Positions 48,791 to 57,847 of a stretch of DNA of 62,057 bases are shown here, in pieces. This DNA is from CAYONP01 sp964405335. GTDB lineage: Bacteria > Armatimonadota > UBA10988. The notes under the pieces were generated by a model, which saw only the letters and a list, made by a program, of their open reading frames with translations, was not told where the DNA came from and ran no database searches. The translations under genes and the position numbers were made by a program. The first letter of the stretch is position 1. Each line of letters begins with the position of its first letter. The stretch covers positions 1-62,057 of the forward strand of contig CAYONP010000024.1 in the NCBI GenBank assembly GCA_964405335.1. The letters run 5' to 3'.

Positions 48791-50881
48791 ATGGGGCACA
48801 GGATGGGCCGCCGGCTGGCGTGGCTGGTGGCCGCCGCGGCGATGTTCCTCGGCGGCTGCGCCAACCCCGTCACCGATGCGCTGATCGAGCAGCCGCTGGG
48901 CAAGCTGTCCGAGTTCGGGGTCGGACTCCAGTTCCGCATGGACGACGATCCGCTGCTGCGCGGCTACATCGGGCGGGTCGGCGCCGAGCAGCGCGAGCTG
49001 GCGCGGCGAAAGAACGTGCCGTACCGCTGGAGCCTGGTCGCGCTCGATGCACCGAACGCGTTCGCGATTCCCTACGGCGGGATCTACGTCACCCGCGGCC
49101 TGCTCAGCTTCAGCGAGACCGAGGACGAGGTCTACTTCGTCATGGGCCACGAGATGGGCCATGTCGAGCGGCGGCACAGCTCGTTCGCCTTCCAGCGCAA
49201 CCTGCTGATTCGCATCGGCCTGCTGCTGCTGACCAGCGACAACAACGCCGACTGGATGCAGTACGCCTACCTCGGCAACCAGTTGCTCGACCTTCACTTC
49301 TCGCGCCAAAACGAGCACAGCGCCGACCGCGAAGGCGCGATGTACAGCTATCTCGGCGGCTACGACCCGTGGGGCGGGGTGGTCTTCTTCCACAAACTCG
49401 ACCAGCGCTACGGCCGCACGCCGCGGTTCTGGAGCTACCTCGAGACGCACCCCATCAACACCGACCGGATCAACTACATCCGCGGCTACGAGGCGCTGTC
49501 GGTCACCGATCCGCGCATCCTGACCACCATCGCCGACGGCTACCTCAAACGCAGCCTGTTCCGCTCGGCCGAGCGCCACTACGCCGAGGCGCTGGCCGCC
49601 GATGCCATTTATCCCGAGGCGCACCTGGGCCTGGCCCGCGTCTACGCGCATCGTAGCGAGCTGCGATTGGCGCAGGCCAGCTACGAGGCGGCGCGGCGCT
49701 ACGGCGCCGACGAGACGGTGGTCAACGCCGAGTTGCAGCTGCTCCAGGAGTCGGCTCCGCCGCCGGCCGGCGGCGAGGTGATTCTGGCCAGCGCCCGCGA
49801 AGTCGACGACGTCCGCCGGGCGCTCGACGCGCTGGGCAGCCAGACCGCGAGCGTCGGTGCCGCGGCGCGGCCGGCGTTGGTGCAGCCGTTCGACAGCATC
49901 GACTCGCTGGTCGCCGGCCACCGCGCGGCGGGGAGCCAGCTCGACGGCATGTACAGCCTGGGCAACGCGCTGCCGCAGCCGGTGCAGGAGCTGGTCGTCG
50001 AGGGTCAGCGCGCGCGCGGGCTGGCGCTTCAGACGGCGGCGCAGGTGAGCGGCATCCAGGACGACGCCGAGGCCACGCTGTCGCTGGTCGAGCAGAACCG
50101 GGAGCGGATTCTGAAGCGGCTCGACGAGCGGCCGACCGTCGCGGTGGTGGCCACCGCGCGGGCGGTCCTGCTCGACGGCGAGCGCGCCGCCGAGGGGGTG
50201 CGCGACGGCGCCGCGCGCCTCGACGAGCTCAAGCCGCTGGTCCGCGACAGCATCGAGACCAGTCACCGGGCGATCGAGTCGCTGAACCGCAACAGCAATC
50301 CCGCCTTGGCCCACAGCCTGCAGGCGGCCGAGCAGCGCACGCGCGAGGCGTCGCGGCGGACCGAGACGCCGGCCAAGCTGATCCACAGCGGCCGGACGCG
50401 GGCGCTGGAGAGCAGCATCGACATCACCATGCTCGACCGCCTGCCGTACGAGCGGATCCTCGCCCAGCGGGTGATCGAGCACTTCACGCTCGCCGAGCCG
50501 GGCGCGGTGGCGCCACTGCTCGAGCAGGGCCTGACCTACGGCGAGGCGGCCTATGTGCTGGCCATGGCGGCGAGTGGCGAGACGCCGGCCCTGGAGCTGG
50601 CCGCCGACGTGCGCGACGCCGGCCGGCGCGAGTCGGTCGATCGCCTGACCGGCCGCGGCTTCGGCCGTACGCTCAGCGCGGCGATCATGATGAAGTTCAT
50701 CGACAACACGCTCAAGGACGAGCTCGATTACGACTACGGCACGCAGTTGGCCCACGCCGACGCCGAGCCGATGCCGACCCAGGTGCGGATGACCGGCGAG
50801 CAGGTCGGCCGCGACGAGCCGGACGACACGGAACCGGCGCGCAGCTCGCCGCGGCGTGACGTGGCGCGCCCGCGCCGCTGA
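48791..50881 (+). CDS. M48-family lipoprotein metallopeptidase with TPR and helical C-terminus
   Basis: 696 residues. Lipoprotein signal peptide with lipobox LGGC (C23). The zinc motif HEMGH (120-124) and NEHSAD (E175) define an M48 enzyme similar to BepA/YfgC. FRSAERHYAEALAADAIYPEAHLGLARVYAH is a TPR region, and the last 250 residues are long helices rich in Ala/Arg/Glu. Likely an outer-membrane-anchored periplasmic protease or chaperone. GGAGGAG precedes the ATG. It ends by overlapping the AAA gene by one base. Confidence 0.8.
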   Translation: MGHRMGRRLAWLVAAAAMFLGGCANPVTDALIEQPLGKLSEFGVGLQFRMDDDPLLRGYIGRVGAEQRELARRKNVPYRWSLVALDAPNAFAIPYGGIYVTRGLLSFSETEDEVYFVMGHEMGHVERRHSSFAFQRNLLIRIGLLLLTSDNNADWMQYAYLGNQLLDLHFSRQNEHSADREGAMYSYLGGYDPWGGVVFFHKLDQRYGRTPRFWSYLETHPINTDRINYIRGYEALSVTDPRILTTIADGYLKRSLFRSAERHYAEALAADAIYPEAHLGLARVYAHRSELRLAQASYEAARRYGADETVVNAELQLLQESAPPPAGGEVILASAREVDDVRRALDALGSQTASVGAAARPALVQPFDSIDSLVAGHRAAGSQLDGMYSLGNALPQPVQELVVEGQRARGLALQTAAQVSGIQDDAEATLSLVEQNRERILKRLDERPTVAVVATARAVLLDGERAAEGVRDGAARLDELKPLVRDSIETSHRAIESLNRNSNPALAHSLQAAEQRTREASRRTETPAKLIHSGRTRALESSIDITMLDRLPYERILAQRVIEHFTLAEPGAVAPLLEQGLTYGEAAYVLAMAASGETPALELAADVRDAGRRESVDRLTGRGFGRTLSAAIMMKFIDNTLKDELDYDYGTQLAHADAEPMPTQVRMTGEQVGRDEPDDTEPARSSPRRDVARPRR

Positions 50882-52389
50882 TGCCGCCGACCGACGGCTT
50901 CGAGCTCGATCTCGACCTGCATCTGCGCGCGAGCTACCCGATCCTCTATCTGCCGACGACCGAGGAGGAGCGCGCCGAGGAGGCGATTGCGGCCGTCGCC
51001 GCCGAGCTGCGGCCGAAGCGCCGCGTCCGGGTCTGGGATGTGGTCGACGGCTTCCGCGGCGAGGACCTGGCCCGTGGGTTGCCCATTCCGGCGCTCGAGC
51101 AGATCCACGCCGCGCCGGCCGATGAGCCGACGATCTTCATCCTGCGCGACTTTCACGTCTATCTGCGCGACCACACCGTGGCCCGGCACCTGCGCAACGC
51201 GGCGCGCCGGCTGGCCGGGCGGCGGCAGACGGTGATCCTGCTCTCGCCGACGGTCGAGCTGCCCGCCTCGCTGGGCGACGAGGTGACCATCCTCGACTTC
51301 CGCCTGCCCGACCACGAGGCGGTGCGGGCCTACCTCGACACGCTCCTGGCCGGGCTCGACGGCCACTGGGAGCCGGGCACCTACGAAGCGCTGGTCAAGG
51401 CCTGCCAGGGCATGACCCTGGCCCGCATCGGGCAGACCGTCCGGCTCGGCCTGGCCGCCCACGGCACGCTCGATGAGCGGGTGATCGACCGGGTGATCGA
51501 GGCCAAGCGGCAGGCCATTCGGCGGACCGAGGTGCTCGAGTTCATCGACGCCGACGAGGACATGGACGACATCGGCGGCCTCGGCGGGCTGAAACGCTGG
51601 CTCGAGCGGCGCAGCCTGGCCTTCACCGAGCGGGCCCGGCAGTATGGCCTGCCGAACCCGAAGGGCCTGCTGCTGGTCGGCATCCAGGGCACCGGCAAGA
51701 GCCTCTGCGCCAAGGCCACCGCGCAACTGCTGCGCGTGCCGCTGCTGCGGCTCGATACCGGCCGACTGATGGGCAGCCTGGTCGGCGAATCGGAGGGCCG
51801 GGCGCGCGAGATGATCCGCGTCGCCGAGGCGATGGCCCCGACGGTGCTCTGGATTGACGAGATCGACAAGGGCTTCCGCGGCCTCGGCGCCAGCTTCGTC
51901 GGCGACAGCGGCACCTCGGCGCGGGTCTTCGGCACGCTGATCACCTGGCTGCAGGAGAAGCGCAGCTCGGTCTTTGTCGTTGCCACGGCGAACAACATCG
52001 ACGTGCTGCCGCCCGAGCTGCTGCGCAAGGGCCGGTTCGACGAGATCTTCTTCGTCGACCTGCCGACCGTCCCCGAGCGCCGCGAAATCTTCGACGTCCA
52101 CCTGCGCAAGCGGCGCGAGCACCGGCTGCGCGAGTTCGACCTGGCTGCCCTGGCCGCGGCCAGCGAGGGCTACAGCGGCGCCGAGATCGAGCAGGCGGTG
52201 ATCGACGCGATGTACCTCGGGTTCGACGAGAAGCGGGAGTTCACCACCGCCGATGTCACCCGCTGCCTGAGCGAGTCGGTGCCGCTGAGCCGGACCAAAC
52301 AGGCCGACATCGACGCGCTCAAGCGCTGGGCCGCCGACGGCCGCGCCCGCCCCGCCACCACGGGGTCAGACCCTGGAACTGAGCGGTAG
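50881..52389 (+). CDS. Ycf46-like AAA ATPase
   Basis: 502 residues. An N-terminal regulatory domain (1-220) precedes an AAA module: Walker A GIQGTGKS (267-274), Walker B VLWIDEID (about 322-329), sensor ATANNID, and arginine-finger-type ELLRKGRFDEIFFVDLP. The whole resembles Ycf46-like FtsH-related ATPases, which lack the protease domain. Start overlaps the M48 gene stop by one base, so the two are coupled. Its last codons (GSDPGTER) lie within an 86-bp repeat. It has no obvious membrane helix. Confidence 0.8.
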   Translation: MPPTDGFELDLDLHLRASYPILYLPTTEEERAEEAIAAVAAELRPKRRVRVWDVVDGFRGEDLARGLPIPALEQIHAAPADEPTIFILRDFHVYLRDHTVARHLRNAARRLAGRRQTVILLSPTVELPASLGDEVTILDFRLPDHEAVRAYLDTLLAGLDGHWEPGTYEALVKACQGMTLARIGQTVRLGLAAHGTLDERVIDRVIEAKRQAIRRTEVLEFIDADEDMDDIGGLGGLKRWLERRSLAFTERARQYGLPNPKGLLLVGIQGTGKSLCAKATAQLLRVPLLRLDTGRLMGSLVGESEGRAREMIRVAEAMAPTVLWIDEIDKGFRGLGASFVGDSGTSARVFGTLITWLQEKRSSVFVVATANNIDVLPPELLRKGRFDEIFFVDLPTVPERREIFDVHLRKRREHRLREFDLAALAAASEGYSGAEIEQAVIDAMYLGFDEKREFTTADVTRCLSESVPLSRTKQADIDALKRWAADGRARPATTGSDPGTER

Positions 52390-52446
52390 GTTACTACCCA
52401 GGCCCACGATGGTAACCAACCGCGTGAAACCGAGACCTGACCCCGG
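52361..52446. repeat. 86-bp inverted-repeat element GGGGTCAG, copy 1
   Basis: Begins CGGGGTCAGACC and ends GAGACCTGACCCCGG, with further paired segments (TTACTACC.../...GGTAACC, CGCGTGA) between. The stop codon of the AAA gene lies inside it. Same length and end motifs as 56171-56256. Confidence 0.7.
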
Positions 52447-52449
52447 CAT

Positions 52450-54249
52450 TCAGCCGCCGGTGTTGAGGAAGCTGACGAACTCGTCGGCGTTGCGGGTCAG
52501 GCCGTCGAACGTGGCGAGGATCTCCTCGTCGGGCGTGATGATGGCGTAGAACGGCAGGCTGGCCGTGCCGTAGCGCTCCTCCTGCATCTGCTGATACGCC
52601 TTGCCCTGCTCGCCCACGTCGGTGAACAGGCGGGCCAGCTCGTAGCGGCCCATCGCTTCGGCAACCGCCGGCAGGGTGAAGATGTTCTGTTCCATCCAGC
52701 GGCAGTTGGTGCAGGTCACGCCGGTGAAGTCGATGAACAGGTTCCGGCCCGAGGCGCGCGCGGCGGCGAGGGCTTCTTGGTAATCCTCTTGCCAGACCTC
52801 GACTCGTCGGTCGGCGGCCGGGTCGCGGCTCCACTCGGGCGGCGGCATGAGCGCTTCGACGGTGCCGCCGAGCCGCGCGCCGGTCAGACCCCAGAGGAAG
52901 TAGAGGGTGAGGGCGAGGAACATCGCGCCCCACCAGGCCCGCCCGCGGCCGAGCCGCGCCGGCGGCTCGCTGTGGCCGATGGTCAGCTTGCCCCACAGGT
53001 AGGCAACGGTGCCGGTGGAGCAGAGCGCCCAGAGGCCCAGGACCAGTTCGCGGCTGAGCAGCTTCCAGCCGAGCACCAGGTCGGCGTTGGAGAGGAACTT
53101 CGCCGCGGCGCCGAGCTCGATGAAGCCGAGCGTGACCTTGGTCGCCTCGAGCCACCCGCCCGACTTGGGCAGGCTGGCCAGGTACTGCGGAAACAGCGCC
53201 AGCAGAAAGAACGGCAGCGCGAAGGCGGTGCTGAACGAGAGCATGCCGAGGATCGGCCAGAGCCACTCGCCGTTGGCCGCCCAGACCAGCACGCCGCCGA
53301 CGAACTGCACCGTGCAGGTGAATGCCGCCAGGGTCAGCGTCAGCCCCATGAACAGCGCGCCGAGGTAGCCGCCGGCGCTGCCCCGGCGCGAGGCGAAGTT
53401 GACCAGCCCGCTGGGCAGTTGCAGCTCGAAGTAACCGAACAGGCTGGCGGCGAAGAAGACGAACAGCGCGGCGAAGAAGAGGTTCATCAACGGGCTGGCG
53501 GCCAGCCGCTGGGCCCCGCCGCCGCCCTGGGTGGCGGCCAGGATCAGGCCCAGGCCGGTGTACATCAGGATGATGCCCAGCCCATAGGCGCTGGCCAGAC
53601 CGACCCGCTTGCGCGACTCATCGCCCGCCTGCTTGGTGAAGAAGCTGACGGTGATCGGGATCATCGGGAACACGCAGGGCGTCAGCAAGGCCGCCAGCCC
53701 GGCCAGAAATGCGACCAGCAGGAAGGCGAACAACCCGCGCGAGCGCGCCTGGTCGGCGAAGGAGCCCTGCATCACCTGCGGCTCGCCCGCCGGTGGCGCG
53801 GGCGCGGCGGCGATCAGTGCCTGCCAGCCGGCGGCCGTCTCCGGCTCGGGCTCGGCATACTCCGGCCGCGGTTTGCCTGGCTCGAGGGCCACGGTCACGC
53901 TGACCGCCTGCTCATCCGGCGGCAGGCACGAAGTATCGTTGCAGGCCTGCCAGCCGATGCTGCCGCCGAGCGTCAGCTCACCGGACGCGTCGGCGGGGAG
54001 CCGGAACGGCTGGCGAAAGACCGGCTGCCCGGCCTGCCACAGCACCTGGATGCCAAAGCCCTCGTCCTGGTGCACCGACGGCTGGTCCTCGCGCAGGCCG
54101 CCGAGNNNNNNNNNNNNNNNNNNNNNNNNNNNNNNNNNNNNNNNNNNNNNNNNNNNNNNNNNNNNNNNNNNNNNNNNNNNNNNNNNNNNNNNNNNNNNNN
54201 NNNNNGGCAGCAGGGCGAGCATGAGCCAGCGGCGGCGGGACCAGGACAT
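52450..54249 (-). CDS. dsbD: Thiol:disulfide interchange protein DsbD (contains assembly gap)
   Basis: About 599 codons including the gap. The N-terminal alpha domain has ACNDTSCLPP (the reactive Cys pair). The membrane domain has TPCVFPMIPITV and FTCTVQFVGG with one cysteine each in TM helices, and the C-terminal thioredoxin-like domain has TCTNCRW (CxxC). It moves electrons from cytoplasmic thioredoxin to periplasmic proteins. MSWSRRRWL at 54249 is the likely start, with AGGAG upstream; the signal peptide is partly lost in the gap. The reading frame across the gap cannot be trusted. Confidence 0.85.
   Translation of the reverse strand: MSWSRRRWLMLALLXXXXXXXXXXXXXXXXXXXXXXXXXXXXXXXXXXLGGLREDQPSVHQDEGFGIQVLWQAGQPVFRQPFRLPADASGELTLGGSIGWQACNDTSCLPPDEQAVSVTVALEPGKPRPEYAEPEPETAAGWQALIAAAPAPPAGEPQVMQGSFADQARSRGLFAFLLVAFLAGLAALLTPCVFPMIPITVSFFTKQAGDESRKRVGLASAYGLGIILMYTGLGLILAATQGGGGAQRLAASPLMNLFFAALFVFFAASLFGYFELQLPSGLVNFASRRGSAGGYLGALFMGLTLTLAAFTCTVQFVGGVLVWAANGEWLWPILGMLSFSTAFALPFFLLALFPQYLASLPKSGGWLEATKVTLGFIELGAAAKFLSNADLVLGWKLLSRELVLGLWALCSTGTVAYLWGKLTIGHSEPPARLGRGRAWWGAMFLALTLYFLWGLTGARLGGTVEALMPPPEWSRDPAADRRVEVWQEDYQEALAAARASGRNLFIDFTGVTCTNCRWMEQNIFTLPAVAEAMGRYELARLFTDVGEQGKAYQQMQEERYGTASLPFYAIITPDEEILATFDGLTRNADEFVSFLNTGG
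54106..54205. other. Scaffold gap of 100 N
   Basis: Exactly 100 unknown bases, the conventional filler length, so the true size is unknown. It lies inside the 5' part of dsbD. Confidence 0.95.
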
Positions 54250-54382
54250 CACTGCGTGCTCCTGACGCTGCACGAACCGGCCGGCGACCGATCGAGGTTC
54301 CCGGGCGTCCAATCGTTACCATGCGCCGATCGGCGGTTCAGTGTAGCATGGCACGGTACGGGGTAGCCTGTCGCGGGAGTGG

Positions 54383-56188
54383 ATGATGCGCGCGCTGCTC
54401 GGCTTGCTGCTGTTGGCCGTACCGGTCCCCGCCCAGGCAGCCTCGTTCGCGCTCCGGCAGTGGGTCTACCGTGTCGCCGCCCCGCCGCTCAACCAGCTCG
54501 ACCAGGACTGGGGCGACGCGCTGCGCGACGGCGCCGTCGGCCGCGACCAGGCGGTCATGTGGCAGGGGCCGGCGGTACCGATCGAGATCGACCTCGGCGG
54601 CTGGTGCGAGCTGACCGGCGCGCGGCTCTACCAGCACCGGCCGAGCAGCGAGTTCGGCGAGCTCGAACTGAAGCTGGCCGCCCGGCGCGGCGAGCGCTGG
54701 AGCTACCTCGAGCCGCCGATCGACGTGGTGCGCAGCCGCGACAAAGTCGACGCCACCTGGGTCGTGCAACTCGGCCGCCTGCGCACCGATGCGCTCCGCC
54801 TCGAGCTGACGGCAGAGCAGCTCGCCCTGAGCGAACTCGAGCTCACCGGTCGCCGGCTCGGCCCGCGGCCGCTGCTCGGCTGGACCTGCGATGCCGGCGA
54901 CCAGGCGGCCCGGCTGTCCGACGGCAGGCTCGACGCCGATGCCGCCGGCGTCTGGCGCGAGCCGACGGTGACCCTCGAGCTCGACCTCGGCGGCTGGTGC
55001 GAGCTGATCGCCATCGAGTGCCACGAGCGCCGCGCCCGCCGCGAGGGGTATGGCCAGATGCGGCTCGAGGCCCACAGCGACGGCCGCTGGAGCGAGGTCA
55101 GCTCGCACGGCGGCGAGGCCGTGACGGGCGACGAGCCGGTCTACCGCCTGCCGCTGCCCAATCTGCGCTGCGACCGCCTGCGGCTGGTCTATGAACAGGT
55201 CCGCCAGCTTGCCGTGCGCGAGATCGAGCTGTACGGCATCCGGCTGGGCGAGGCGGCGCCCGGCACGGCCGACCCGACCCCGCTGTCCGACGTCGACGGA
55301 CCCGTCGCCCGACGCGGCCGGCTCAACGGCGCCGACATCGTCACCCTCGAGAACGGCAGGCTGCAGGCGGTCGTCGGCGGCGACGGCGCCATCATGCGGT
55401 TGCGCCGCAAACCGGACGGGCTCGAGCTGCTCGGCCGGCCGATGACCGAGCTGCTCGACGGCGTCGCGCCGCGCTACCGGCTCGACACCGACGGCACCTC
55501 GGCGCTGCTCCGCCCGGCCGACGAGACGGCGCCGCCGCTGACCAAGCGGATCACCATCGGTGCCGAGCCACTGCTGCAGGTCAGCTATCGGTTGGACCAG
55601 CCGGATCCGGACTTGACGCTCATCGCGCCGCTGGGCCTGGCCGGCGGCAACCAGTACTGGTACCCCACCGCCCGCGGCGCGCGGCGACTGCTGGCCGTCG
55701 GCGGCGAGGCGCTGCGCTTCGAGCATCCGCTCGGCGCCTGGTGCGCGGTGACCAGCGACACCGGCGACGGCCTGGCGCTGTGCGCCTCGACCGCGCTGCG
55801 CTGCATCGAGCATCGGCCGGTCACCGGCTCGCCCATCGCCGATGTGCTCTGCCACCTCGCTGGCGGCGAGACGTCGTTCACGCTGGTGCCCATTGCGGGT
55901 ATGCGTCGGGTCGACAGCGTGATGGGCGACGTCGTGGTCGGGCTCGAAGCCAGCACCATCGGCCGCCGGCTGATCGGCACCGCGGTGGTCCAGGCCGCCG
56001 CGTCGGCCACCGTGCGGGCGAGCCTCGGCGAGCGCGAGCTGGCCGCCGCCGAGGTGCAGCCTGACACCGTCCTCCGCCTGCCCATCGAAGCCGACCACCT
56101 GCCGCGCGGCGAGTTCACCGTGACTCTGTCGGTCGACCGCAACGGCCACCGCCTCGGCACCGCGACGACCCGGGGTCAGGTCCGCTGA
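54383..56188 (+). CDS. Exported protein with two discoidin-like repeats
   Basis: 601 residues. Signal peptide (LLGLLLLAVPVPAQAA). Two copies of a carbohydrate-binding/F5-8-type-like unit occur: EIDLGGWCELTGARLYQHRP (about 68-88) and ELDLGGWCELIAIECHERRA (about 195-215), each followed by the strand pattern ending in a xxREIELYG- or SELELTG-like closure. The C-terminal half is a beta-rich domain (LQAVVGGDGAIMRLRRKPDG) with an unknown fold. Possibly an envelope or secreted carbohydrate-binding enzyme. Its last four codons and stop lie in the second 86-bp repeat, so the C-terminus may be truncated. Confidence 0.6.
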   Translation: MMRALLGLLLLAVPVPAQAASFALRQWVYRVAAPPLNQLDQDWGDALRDGAVGRDQAVMWQGPAVPIEIDLGGWCELTGARLYQHRPSSEFGELELKLAARRGERWSYLEPPIDVVRSRDKVDATWVVQLGRLRTDALRLELTAEQLALSELELTGRRLGPRPLLGWTCDAGDQAARLSDGRLDADAAGVWREPTVTLELDLGGWCELIAIECHERRARREGYGQMRLEAHSDGRWSEVSSHGGEAVTGDEPVYRLPLPNLRCDRLRLVYEQVRQLAVREIELYGIRLGEAAPGTADPTPLSDVDGPVARRGRLNGADIVTLENGRLQAVVGGDGAIMRLRRKPDGLELLGRPMTELLDGVAPRYRLDTDGTSALLRPADETAPPLTKRITIGAEPLLQVSYRLDQPDPDLTLIAPLGLAGGNQYWYPTARGARRLLAVGGEALRFEHPLGAWCAVTSDTGDGLALCASTALRCIEHRPVTGSPIADVLCHLAGGETSFTLVPIAGMRRVDSVMGDVVVGLEASTIGRRLIGTAVVQAAASATVRASLGERELAAAEVQPDTVLRLPIEADHLPRGEFTVTLSVDRNGHRLGTATTRGQVR

Positions 56189-56256
56189 TCACGCAGGCAG
56201 TAACCAATCCACCTCAGTTCCGTAACCGATCGCGTGATTCTAAGACCTGACCCCGG
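56171..56256. repeat. 86-bp inverted-repeat element GGGGTCAG, copy 2
   Basis: Starts CGGGGTCAGGTCC and ends AAGACCTGACCCCGG; TGATCACGC and GCGTGATTC are nearly complementary. Contains the stop codon of the upstream gene, exactly as copy 1 does. Confidence 0.7.
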
Positions 56257-56304
56257 ACGCTCTGCGGGTGTGTCGCACAATGGGCGGTAGAGTGGGGAGG
56301 CGGC

Positions 56305-57087
56305 ATGATCACGACCGAGCGGACCAGCTACCTGCGTGACGGCTATCACCTGCAGCCCGAGCCGGTGCTCGGCCCGGCGACCTTGGCCCGCGCCCAGGCC
56401 GGGCTCGAGGCGGTGCGGCTGGGTGCCTACGACACCGGTGAGGCGCCTGACGGGCGGCTCTGGAACCCTGGTGACGACCCGCTGGCGCTGTGCAAGATTG
56501 AGCAGCCGCAGCTCGGCAGTCACGGCTTGCGCGAGGCGCTGGCCGCGCCCGGCTTGGGCGCCGTCGTCGGCGAGGTGACCGGCGCGCGGCGGGTCCAGGT
56601 CTGGTGGGTGCAGCTCCTGTACAAGCCGAGCACCCCGCCGGGCAGCGACGCGCGCACGCATGTCGGCTGGCACCAGGACCTGTCCTACTGGTCGGCCTGG
56701 GAGCCCGGCTCGCAGTTGCTGACCGCCTGGCTGGCGCTGAGCGACGTGACCGCCGAGGCGGGGCCGATGGTCTTCGTGCCCGGCTCGCACCGCTGGGGTC
56801 TGCTGCCCGGCGGCGACTTCTTCGGGCAGGACCAGGAGGCGCTGCGCCGGTCGATTGCCATCCCCGACGGCGAGGAGTGGCGCGAGGTGCCGGCCATCCT
56901 GCGGCCTGGCGGCGTCAGCCTGCATCACATGCTGCTGTTCCACGGCAGCCGGCCGAACCACTCGGGTGCGCCCCGATGCAGCTTGGCCATCCACCTACGC
57001 ACCGAGGACTCGGCGCCGGCCGACGGCGCGTGGGTGGCCAAGTACCTCGATCGGCCGGAGATTTGCCCGGTGATCTACGAGGCGTGA
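56305..57087 (+). CDS. Phytanoyl-CoA dioxygenase (PhyH)-family protein
   Basis: 260 residues. The Fe(II)-binding HxD is in THVGWHQDLSYW (H123, D125) and the distal His in LHHMLLFHGSRPNHS (H213), with R216 as a 2-oxoglutarate ligand. An N-terminal YLRDGYHLQPEPVL matches the family start. 2-Oxoglutarate-dependent hydroxylase of unknown small-molecule substrate. Its TGA at 57085-57087 converges with the papain-like gene. Confidence 0.8.
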   Translation: MITTERTSYLRDGYHLQPEPVLGPATLARAQAGLEAVRLGAYDTGEAPDGRLWNPGDDPLALCKIEQPQLGSHGLREALAAPGLGAVVGEVTGARRVQVWWVQLLYKPSTPPGSDARTHVGWHQDLSYWSAWEPGSQLLTAWLALSDVTAEAGPMVFVPGSHRWGLLPGGDFFGQDQEALRRSIAIPDGEEWREVPAILRPGGVSLHHMLLFHGSRPNHSGAPRCSLAIHLRTEDSAPADGAWVAKYLDRPEICPVIYEA

Positions 57088-57091
57088 GGGG

Positions 57092-57847
57092 TCAATCGAC
57101 CGCCGGGTGGATGGTCACCGCATCGTTGCCATAGGCCCGAGCGTAGGCATAGGGCATGTAGGCGTAGCCGCCGTCGCGCCAGTCGGGGCCCGACGAGTTG
57201 CGGAAGACGAAGGTCCCCTCGCCCGGCTGGTCGGGACTGTCCGTGTAGCCGACCAGCACGATGCTGTGGCCGTCGAAGACCTCCTCGGGCGGCGGCACGG
57301 CGAGAGTGTGGGCGTCGTCGTAGGCGTCCTTCTTCGGCCAGCGCATGCCGAGCGCGACGGGATGCCCGTCGGCCAGCGCGCGGCGCATGGCGGCCAACTG
57401 CTCCTCGCTCAGGCCGGTGTGCGGGTCCCACTCCTTGATCCACTCGGCGCGGAAGGAGCGTCGCGTCGCGGCGTCGGCGCGGGCCTCGTCGCTCGGCTCC
57501 AAGTCGGGCTTGAACTCGTCCTGGTAGGGCATCAGCTCGTCGCGGCAGAGGCCATGTTGGGCGATGCCGTTGAGCGCGTCGGAGAAGAACGAACCGTCGA
57601 CGCCGCGGCCGTTGGTCTCGTGCGAGGCCCAGTTGCAGTATTCCTCGGACAGCCGCACCGGCTGGCCGGTGGACCGCCACAGCTCGAACTCGACCACGCC
57701 GACGACGGCGAACAGCGAGCAGCAGCCGCGCGAGCGTTGCGACTTGGGGGTTAGGCCGCCCTCGCCGAAAGCGGGCCGCAGGTCGGCGACCGCGGGCAGC
57801 ACCGCCGCCGCGCGCACCGCGGCCGCCCAGAACAGCAGTCCGGTCAT
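57092..57847 (-). CDS. Papain-like (C1A) cysteine protease with altered active-site surroundings
   Basis: 251 residues. Signal-like N-terminus (LLFWAAAVRAAAVLPAVA). SRGCCSLFAV aligns with the CGSCWAF region, making C43 the nucleophile and replacing the usual Trp with Ser. DGHSIVLVGYTD gives the His (H194), and FRNSSGPDWRDGGYAY the Asn (N217). Occluding-loop and prosegment features of classic papains are missing. Possibly a self-contained secreted protease or inactive homologue. Overlaps lipA by 4 bp. Confidence 0.65.
   Translation of the reverse strand: MTGLLFWAAAVRAAAVLPAVADLRPAFGEGGLTPKSQRSRGCCSLFAVVGVVEFELWRSTGQPVRLSEEYCNWASHETNGRGVDGSFFSDALNGIAQHGLCRDELMPYQDEFKPDLEPSDEARADAATRRSFRAEWIKEWDPHTGLSEEQLAAMRRALADGHPVALGMRWPKKDAYDDAHTLAVPPPEEVFDGHSIVLVGYTDSPDQPGEGTFVFRNSSGPDWRDGGYAYMPYAYARAYGNDAVTIHPAVD

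Noticed and set aside
52361..52446. 86-bp element as a simple intrinsic terminator
   Set aside because: It lacks a U-tract, and a second full-length copy elsewhere shows it is a dispersed element.
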